Below are positions 57,073 through 64,000 of a stretch of DNA of 64,000 nucleotides, in pieces; position 1 is the first letter of the stretch; the number at the start of each line of letters is the position of its first letter. Position numbers and translations under genes: made by a program. The DNA is from Heterohyrax brucei (Eukaryota > Chordata > Mammalia > Hyracoidea > Procaviidae). Location: assembly GCA_028571685.1 (NCBI GenBank), contig CM053152.1, positions 21,398,001 to 21,462,000 on the forward strand, read 5' to 3'. Under the pieces are notes generated by a model. The model was not told the origin of the DNA. It was given only the letters and a program-made list of their open reading frames with translations, and ran no database searches.

Positions 57073-57218
57073 ACAAAGATTAAACAAGAGAATTATCCAT
57101 AGAAGAAAATGACTGTGTTGGCTACATGGGTGGGTGGGGGCTGAGGGTTTCACATAGATGAGTTAATTGATAGATGTTAGAAATTTTATTCTTTTATTGT
57201 AATTAATAAAAAAAAATA

Positions 57219-57844
57219 ACTCATCATGACCAAATTGGATTGATAACAGGGATGCAAGGCTGATTTGACATCAGAAAAACAATTAATGTGATCAACTACA
57301 AAAATAACACAAAAATAAGAATCACCTGATCTGTCAGTTTATGCGGAAAAGGCATTTAACAAAATCCAACACCCATTCATGCTAAAAACTCTCAGGAAAA
57401 TAGGAATAAAAAGCAAATTCCTGAATTTAGTAAGGGCCATCTATGCACAGCCAACCACCTACATCGTCCTAAGTGGAGAAAGACTCAAAGAATTCACCTT
57501 GAGAATGGGAACTAGACAAGGATGCCCACTCTCACCTCTTCTATTCAACATTGTACTAGAAGTTCTAACCAGAGAAATTAGACAATACCAGGAAGTAAAG
57601 GCCATCTGCATCGGCAAAGAAGAAGTAAAAATCTCCCTATTTGCAGATGATATGATTGTATATGTGGAGAATCTTAAAGAATCCATAAGTAAACTACTTA
57701 AACTAATATAACAGTTCAGCAAAGTAAACATAAGTAAATCAGAAGGATTCCTTTATACTGACAATGAAATCATTCAAGAAGAAATCACCAAATCAATACC
57801 ATTTACTATAGCCACCAAGAAGACAAAATATCTAAGAATACATC
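57219..57844 (+). mobile_element. Second L1, ORF2 segment left of LTR element
   Basis: It starts abruptly inside ORF2 ('ctcatcatgaccaaattgga', equivalent to 54890 in the first L1), directly after that L1's poly(A). Frame 57379-57711 holds [34 protein letters not shown] and the catalytic FADD (57640-57651). It runs to ACATC at 57840-57844, where the LTR element is inserted. Confidence 0.9.
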
Positions 57845-58345
57845 TGTCATGGTTTGAATTGTGTCCCCCCAAAAATGTGTGCAGCCACGTGGCTTGGATA
57901 TGGTTCCCAGTATCTTGGGACTGTCCTCCATTGTGTGGTTTTGCTAACCTGTATGTTAAAGGATTAGGGTGGGGCTGTGAATTCCTGCTATGGGGGAAGT
58001 TTCCCTGGAGTATGGCTTGCCCCACCCTTAATGCTTTTAGCTTGCAAGGAATAAAAGGAAAAAGAACCAAGGACAATTTGAGAACCTCGCTACCATCAAG
58101 CAAGCAGCACCGGGAGCAGAACGCGTCGTTCAGACCAGAGGTTCTTGCGTTAGGACGCTCCCTGGACAATGACTGATGCAATACTGGACTTTCCTCCAGA
58201 GCCGTCAAGGGGAAAGTCTTTCCCTGGAGCGGACACCCTGAATATGGACTCGCAACCTACCGGACTGTGTAAGAATAAATCTTTCTTTGTTAAAGCCATC
58301 CACTCTGCGGTATTTCTGTTAGAGCAGCCCTAGCTGACTAAAACA
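57845..58345 (+). repeat. 5' LTR
   Basis: 501 bp, TGTCATGG to TAAAACA. A TATA-like ATAAAAGG lies at 58051-58058 and a polyadenylation signal AATAAA at 58274-58279. It differs from the 3' LTR only at 58308 (C here, T at 59764) in my line-by-line comparison. Confidence 0.95.
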
Positions 58346-58349
58346 GAAT

Positions 58350-58368
58350 TGGTACCGTGGAAGTGGGG
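58350..58368 (+). promoter_or_regulatory. Primer-binding site, tRNA-Leu type
   Basis: TGGTACCGTGGAAGTGGGG begins 4 bp after the 5' LTR. TGGTACC followed by a GGAGTGGGG-like stretch is complementary to the 3' end of tRNA-Leu, as in ERVL/MaLR elements. Confidence 0.8.
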
Positions 58369-58525
58369 TGCTGCTCTAGCAAATACCTAAAATGTGGAAG
58401 CCACTTTGAAACTGCGAATGGATAGAAGATTCAGAAGGAACGAAGAAGTCGCAGATGGTGAGAAACAACGGAGGACTGGCAGCAGCAGCAGCGGCAGCAG
58501 CAGAACCTGAGGCAGCGCTGGAGCC

Positions 58526-58711
58526 GACCCGTGGAGCGAGAGAGGTCAGTGCCTGCGCAGAGTTTTCCTCGCGGAACGGGGTGCCTCTGGGCACTTGAAT
58601 CGGTGAGCTGGCCTTGCTGACCCACGGAGTGAGAGAGTTGAGTGCCTTTGGGCAGGACGCTTTCCAGCAAGAGTGGGGTGCCTCCGGGCACTTAAACCAG
58701 TGGAGCTACAG
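58526..58711 (+). repeat. Tandem repeat in LTR-element interior (~93 bp x 2)
   Basis: Units open with 'gacccgtggagcgagagagg' (58526) and 'gacccacggagtgagagagt' (58619). Each contains a 'ggggtgcctc(t/c)gggcactt' block. The units are noticeably diverged, so the duplication predates this insertion. Confidence 0.75.
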
Positions 58712-59300
58712 AGCTTTGGAACACTTGCCCGGCAGGGCAGATGTGGGCCTGAGGCCCGGGCCATGCGGCCATAGGAAGCTGAAGCTGAAGAGGCAGATAG
58801 CGTGAGAAGCTGAGCTGCCTCAGTCTCAAGAGGTATGGCCATGACCTCAGGGGTTTGCAAGGGTGGAACCATGGCGTGCTGTGTTCGTAAGGGTGGAATT
58901 GCCACTCAGTTGGGCTTAGGGTGCTCCTAAAGCCGATGGGACAGAGTTTCTGTCCAAGTGGGCCTTGAAGGCAGAGTTGTAGCACGGGGCTGGAGGTCTC
59001 CACTCAGAAACCAGAGAGTGTGGCCGATACCTAGAGTCTGGAGAGCATTGCTGTTGTGTAGAATGTCTCAGAAAATGTAAGAGTATTTCCAAAGCTCTGA
59101 GGGCTAATGTAATGTGTTCTGTTGACTTGCCTGTTGCCTGTTAATGCCTTCTAAGTTTCACAGATGTAGAAGAGTTTTTGTATTTTGGACTTGGAGCTGA
59201 TTTAAGACTTCTGTTAAATGGATGGACATAATTTTGCTATGGTGAGATGAATGTGTTAAATGTTTTTGTGATGTGATTTTTGGGTTCTCAAAGGGTGGGA

Positions 59301-59801
59301 TGTCATGGTTTGAATTGTGTCCCCCCAAAAATGTGTGCAGCCACGTGGCTTGGATATGGTTCCCAGTATCTTGGGACTGTCCTCCATTGTGTGGTTTTGC
59401 TAACCTGTATGTTAAAGGATTAGGGTGGGGCTGTGAATTCCTGCTATGGGGGAAGTTTCCCTGGAGTATGGCTTGCCCCACCCTTAATGCTTTTAGCTTG
59501 CAAGGAATAAAAGGAAAAAGAACCAAGGACAATTTGAGAACCTCGCTACCATCAAGCAAGCAGCACCGGGAGCAGAACGCGTCGTTCAGACCAGAGGTTC
59601 TTGCGTTAGGACGCTCCCTGGACAATGACTGATGCAATACTGGACTTTCCTCCAGAGCCGTCAAGGGGAAAGTCTTTCCCTGGAGCGGACACCCTGAATA
59701 TGGACTCGCAACCTACCGGACTGTGTAAGAATAAATCTTTCTTTGTTAAAGCCATCCACTCTGTGGTATTTCTGTTAGAGCAGCCCTAGCTGACTAAAAC
59801 A
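59301..59801 (+). repeat. 3' LTR
   Basis: 501 bp, offset exactly 1456 bp from the 5' LTR, with one visible difference (59764). It ends ...TAAAACA followed by the right TSD ACATC. Confidence 0.95.
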
Positions 59802-62299
59802 ACATCTAACTAGAGAAACAAAAGACCTATATAAAGAGAACTACAAAACCTTCCTGCAAGAAAGTACGAGAAATTTATATAAATGGAGAAACCTACCTTG
59901 CTCATGGATAGGAAGACTTAACATTGTGAAAATGTCTATTTTACCCAAAGCAATCTACATATACAATGTAGTCCCACTAAAAATTCCAGTGACATTTTTC
60001 AGTGAGATGAAGAAATAAATCACCACTTCGTTTGGAAGGGGAAGAAACTGCAGATAAGCAAAGCACTGCTGAAGAAGAACACACTAGGAGGCCTCTCACC
60101 ACCTGACTTCAGAAACTATTACACTGCCACAGTCGTCAAAACTACCTGATAATGGTACAAAAAGAGACAAATAGACCAAGAATAGAGTTGAGATCCCAGA
60201 GATGCCACCATCCTCTTATGAACAGTTAATATTTGACAAAGGCCCTAAAGTTGTAAACTGGGTAAAAACAGTCTCATTAACAAATGAGGCTGGCAAAATT
60301 GGGTATCCATCTGCAAAAAATTGAAACAAGACCCGTATCTCACATCTTACACAAAAGCCTACTCTAACTGGATAAAAGATGTAAATATCAAACCTAAAAT
60401 GATAAAGATCATCCAAGAAAAAACAGGATCAACAATGAAAGTTTTAATACACAACGTAGACAGACTTCAAAATCTGACAAAGCTCAATCAACAGAAAACA
60501 ACTAAATGGGAACTACTAGGAATCAAACACTTTTGCTCATCTGAAGACTTTATCCAAAGAATTAAAAGACCACCTACAGAATGGGAAAAATATTTGGCAA
60601 CTATGTGTTAGACAAAGGTCTGATCTCCATAATCTGCAAGGTACTGCAAAATATCAACAAGAAAAGGAGAAATAATCCAATTAAGTACAGGGCAAAGGAG
60701 ATGGACAGACACTTTTCTAAAGAGGTTATCCAGGTGGCCAAAAGGCACATGTGAAAATGCTCACAATCATTAGTTCTTAAAGAAATCTGAATCAAAACTA
60801 CCATTAGCTACCATCTCACCTCAACAAAGTTGGCCATGATTCCCCAAACACAAAGCAACAAATGCTAGAGAGGCTGTGGAGAAATTGAAAGTCTCCTACA
60901 CTGCTGGTCAGATTGCAAAATGGTACAACCTCTCTAGAAAGTAACCTGGCACTTCCTTAAAAAGATGAAACAGATATGCCATTTGACCCAGCAATCCCAC
61001 TGCTTGGAATATATCCTACAGAAGCCAGGGCAGTAACACAAGCAGACACACGCACAGGAATATTTATTACAGCATAGTTCACAAGAGCAAAAAGATGGTA
61101 TCAACCCAGATGCCCAACAACAGATGAATGAATAAATAAACTGCAGTGTATGTAATCAGTAGAACACTAGGCAATGATAAAGAACAATGATGATTTTAGG
61201 AAGCATCTCATAACCTGGTTTCAGTTGGAAGACATTATGTTGAGTGAAATTAGGCAGCGGCACATGAACAAATATTGTATGAGACCCCAACAATAAGGAC
61301 TTAAAAAACAGACTCCTGTACAGAAGAAAAGACTCTTTGACAGCTGCAAGAGAAGGGAGGGAGGGAGGCAGAGGGTGAGTTATAGATTACATAGTTGATA
61401 GAAATTAGGTTGGGTGAAATCAGTGACAGCACACATTAGAAAGACCACTTTAACTGGACTTCGACATAACCTGGAAGCCCTTCCAATCTTAACTCAATAT
61501 TGCTAAGACAGAGTAGCAGGGGTGGGGGGTCTGGGGACCATGCTCTCAGAGGACATCAAAGCCAGTTGACATATCTAGCCTATTGCTAGGAGAGTCTTCT
61601 GCATCCCATATTGGTGTGTGGCGTCTGAGGTCTTAAAAGCTAGCAAGCTGCCATCTGAGGTAAACCAAATGATCCCAACTCAGCTGGAACAGATGATCAC
61701 CAAGGACAACAATGACAGGGGGGAAAGACAACCCAGAAGACAGAAAGACTCATGTGAACGGGTGATTATATCAACATGTGACAAGAAGAACCGGATGGTG
61801 CCTGGACACCACCAACAAGATCCATGACGGGGCTCACAACGTTTAGTCCCAGTGGAAACACTAGAAAAAAATGGGGTGTACTCTGAGAACTCCACTAAAA
61901 GACTGCAACTGATGGTCCAAAGGCCTCAGGGTTCCCTTGGGAGCATGGCCCCTAGACCTGATGCTGTCCCTGATGATAAATCATTACTGAGGTCAACTCT
62001 TTAGACAGGGATGGATTGGACTCGGGGACACAGAGTGACCATAACATGTGTGCACTTCATGGTTCTATGCATCTATAGGATGTCATCCTACTGGTCTCTT
62101 ACTAGAATGGAGGGAGATGAAGTTTATTAAAACAATATGACATGAACAGAATGGAAAGGAGGAATGTGCTGTCACCAGACAGGGAGAGTAGAAGGAGCTG
62201 CAGACAGGCTGACACGCAAATATAAACTGGACTACACACTTTCATTCAATCACAATAAAAAAAAAAACCCTGGAGAAGATTTAAAAAAAGAAAGAAAAT
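59802..62299 (+). mobile_element. Second L1, remainder of ORF2 and long 3' UTR
   Basis: It resumes at 'taactagagaaacaaaagac', in register with the sequence before the LTR element. ORF2 remnants run to about 61240: [19 protein letters not shown], the frame at 60321-60611 with DPYLTSYTKAYSNWIKD, KRPPTEWEKY, and cysteine-rich CWRG-like codons. A long 3' UTR follows (61260-62260) with 'gatgatcaccaaggacaaca' and 'catggttctatgcatctata', then AATAAAAAAAAAAA at about 62260 and a second A-rich stretch at 62281-62299. Confidence 0.9.
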
Positions 62300-62308
62300 A
62301 TGATTTGG
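62300..62308 (+). repeat. TSD of nested L1, right copy
   Basis: ATGATTTGG after A-rich sequence, matching 50747-50755. RTE sequence 'gtcaggcacgtcttagtctt' continues from here. Confidence 0.85.
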
Positions 62309-62559
62309 GTCAGGCACGTCTTAGTCTTTGAGGTGATATCTTTAATTTTCAACTCTTTAAAGAGGTCCTTTGCAGCCAATTTGCCCAGTGCAATGTGTCT
62401 TCTGATTTCTTGACTGCTGTTTCCAAGAGTGTCAATTAAGGAGGCAAGTGAAGTGAAATCCTTGACAACCTCAGTTTTATCTCTGCATACCATGATGTTG
62501 CTTATTGGTCCAGTTGCAAGGATTTTTGTTTTCTTGATGTTAAGTTGTAATCCATATCA

Positions 62560-64000
62560 AAGTCTATGGTCCTCGATCTTCATCAGTGTGTCTTTACTTT
62601 CAGCAGGCAATATTACGTTGTCTGCCTAATGCAGGTCATTAATGAGTCTTCCTCCAATCCTGATGCCTTGTTCTTCATTTAGTCCAGCTTCTCAGATTAT
62701 TCGCTCTGCACACAGATTGAATAGGTATGGTGAAAGGATGCAACCCTGACACATATGTTTCCTGACTTTAAACCATGCAGTATACCCTTGTACTATTCAG
62801 ACCTGCCTTTTGATTCACATACAGATTCCTCATGGGCACCATTAGGTATTCTGGAATTCCCATTCTCCACAATGTTATCCATAATTTGTTATGATCCACA
62901 CAGTTGAATGCCTTTGTATAGTCAGTAAAACACAAGTAACATCTTTCCGGTATTCTCTGCTGTCAGCCAAGATCTGTCTGACATCAGCTATAATATCCCT
63001 GGTTCAACATCCTCTTCTGAATCTAGCCTGAATTTCTGACAGTTCCTTGTCAATATGCTGCTGCAGCTGATTTTGAATGACCTTCAGCAAAATTTTACTT
63101 GGGTGTGATAGTAATGATGTTGTTTGATAATTTCTGCATTCAGTTAGATCACTATTCTTGGGAATAGGCATAAATATATGTCTTTTCTGGTCACTTGGCT
63201 AAGGTAGCTGTCTTCCAGATTTCTTGGCATAGACAAGGGAGCACTTTTAGTACTGCAGCCATTTGCTGAAACATCTCAGTTGATGTTCCATCAGTTCCTG
63301 GAGTCTTATTTTTTGCCATCACCTTCAGTGCAGCTTTGACCTCTTCCTTATGTACTGCTGGTTTCTGATTGTATACAATCTCTTGAAGTGGTTGAACATC
63401 AACTAGTTATTTTATTTTTTATTTTTTTTGGTATAACGACTCAGTGTATTCTGTCCATCTTCTTTGGACGCTTCCTGTGTAGTTTAATATTTTTCCTGAA
63501 GAATCCTTCTCTATTGCAACTCAGGGCTTGAATTTTTCTTCAGTTCTTTCAGTTTGAGAAATGCCAAGTATGTTCTTCCTTTTTGATTTCCTATCTCCAG
63601 CAGCTAGTGTCTATTTTTTCAATACTTTGTCTTTTCCAGCTGCCCTTTCAAGTCTGTTCAGTTCTTTTCCTTCATCATTTCTTAGTTTTCTTTTTAAGTT
63701 ACTTGACATTCAAGAGCAAGTCCTTCTGACGTCCAATTTGGTCTTTTCTTTCTTTCTTGTCTTTTTAATAGTGTCTTGCTTTCTTCATGTGTGATACCCT
63801 TGTTATCATTCCACAGCTCATCTAATCTTCAGTAATTAACATTCAGTGTATCAAATCTATTCTTGAGATGGTCTCTAAATTTAGGTGAAATATACTCAAG
63901 GTTGTATTTTGGCTCTTGTGGACTTTTTCTAATTTATTCAAGTTTTGATTTGAACTTGCATATGAGCAATTGATGGTCTGTGCCACAGTTGGCCTCTGGC
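62560..64000 (-). pseudogene. RTE reverse transcriptase/endonuclease remnant, runs off the window
   Basis: Reading the minus strand near 62760-62580: a CQGCILSPYLFNLCAERIIR-like RT block, then GLNEEQGIRIGGRLINDLH. At the place where the catalytic (F/Y)ADD should stand there is a stop codon followed by ADN, then VILPAESKDTLMKIEDH. The loss of the catalytic aspartate and the stop show an inactive enzyme. Sequence to 64000 encodes the upstream RT and endonuclease-linker part with shifts. The N terminus lies outside the window. Confidence 0.85.

Larger units (their letters stand above)
50756..57218 (+). mobile_element. Near full-length L1 (first of two)
   Basis: From the 5' UTR start 'aggggaggagtcaagatggt', through a 5' UTR to about 51780, an ORF1 remnant, the inter-ORF region, an ORF2 remnant, and a short 3' UTR to a terminal AATAAAAAAAAA at 57207-57218. 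About 6.5 kb. Many stops and frameshifts show it is old. It carries three micro-insertions (52139, 53572, 57036). It was inserted into the RTE that flanks it. Confidence 0.9.
58346..59300 (+). other. Non-coding interior of the LTR element
   Basis: 955 bp, GC-richer than its surroundings, with a CAG-rich patch at 58476-58505 and a diverged ~93-bp tandem repeat starting at 58526 and 58619. Minus-strand frames (58376-58905) overlap one another and have no domain. A purine tract AAGGGTGGGA at 59291-59300 primes plus-strand synthesis. Confidence 0.8.
57845..59801 (+). mobile_element. Complete MaLR-like LTR retrotransposon, non-autonomous
   Basis: Two 501-bp LTRs flank a 955-bp interior. Target-site duplication ACATC lies at 57840-57844 and 59802-59806. 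LTRs start TG and end CA. A Leu-type primer-binding site follows the 5' LTR and a purine-rich tract precedes the 3' LTR. The start of the interior resembles the THE1/MST class of MaLR elements. No gag, protease or pol frame is present, so it depends on other elements. Retained CpGs (for example AACGCGTCG) and near-identical LTRs point to a recent insertion. Confidence 0.9.
62300..64000 (-). mobile_element. RTE (BovB-like), coding portion, right of nested L1s
   Basis: It continues the RTE of 50328-50755 and runs past the window end. Landmarks on the plus strand: 'ttgcccagtgcaatgtgtct', 'atgatgttgcttattggtcc', 'ccaatcctgatgccttgttc', 'gaatgcctttgtatagtcag', 'tttggctcttgtggactttt' and 'gatggtctgtgccacagttg'. 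The last lie in the endonuclease-to-RT part. Confidence 0.93.

Noticed and set aside
58376-59003. Series of minus-strand frames up to 119 codons in the LTR-element interior
   Set aside because: They are antisense to the element, overlap in several phases, and reflect GC-rich, stop-poor composition.
1-64000. CRISPR arrays, operons, bacterial or phage systems
   Set aside because: No regular spacer arrays or dense co-directional ORFs; the repeat content is that of a mammalian nuclear genome.

Overview
This window looks like gene-poor, retrotransposon-dense nuclear DNA from a placental mammal, most likely an afrotherian and probably an elephant-type genome. The main evidence is a dense set of tRNA-derived AfroSINE copies (at least a dozen, both strands), several BovB-like RTE fragments, and LINE-1s whose 3' UTRs I recognise as the afrotherian kind. 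Older mammal-wide repeats (L2, MIR, old L1M, MER5-like hAT, mariner) lie between them. I found no intact host gene, no rRNA or tRNA gene and no CRISPR array. Nearly all longer open frames are pieces of LINE ORFs, frames inside LTRs, or chance ORFs. Family names come from remembered consensus features, not from a database search.

Layout. 1-6.9 kb: RTE tail, L2, MaLR-like solo LTR, MIR, an LTR-like repeat split by a mariner transposon, and an old L1 with an apparent 5' inversion. 6.9-13.3 kb: a plus-strand L1 with an internal deletion lies between two pieces of minus-strand L1. 13.4-21.2 kb: AfroSINEs, an old L1 carrying an LTR that carries a SINE, an L1 fragment with a clear target-site duplication (TSD), and tail-to-tail mariner remnants. 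21.2-25 kb: mostly unassigned sequence with one SINE. 25-34 kb: L2, MIR, a solo LTR with TSD inside a MIR, and RTE pieces. 34.3-39.8 kb: three 5'-truncated minus-strand L1s. 40-50.3 kb: hAT/MER5-like, old L1 fragments, a minus-strand L1 and an L2. 50.3-64 kb: a nest in which a minus-strand RTE is split by a nearly full-length L1, a second truncated L1 sits at the first one's poly(A) tail, and the second L1 is split by a complete MaLR-like LTR element.

Most interesting points. (1) The LTR element at 57845-59801 has two 501-bp LTRs differing at a single base, a 5-bp TSD, a Leu-type primer-binding site and a purine tract, so it looks very recent. (2) Three insertions of 24-38 bp inside the 50.8-57.2 kb L1 are flanked by duplicated target sequence, and each matches the extreme 3' tail shared by the RTE and SINE families; the full version carries a perfect 16-bp palindrome. 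(3) An L1 5' UTR contains a 252-bp tandem duplication that keeps one reading frame open through both units. (4) The nest at 50-64 kb has a readable insertion order. Nothing in the window acts together as a pathway; the common theme is retrotransposition, with RTE/BovB machinery the likely helper of the SINEs and of the micro-insertions.
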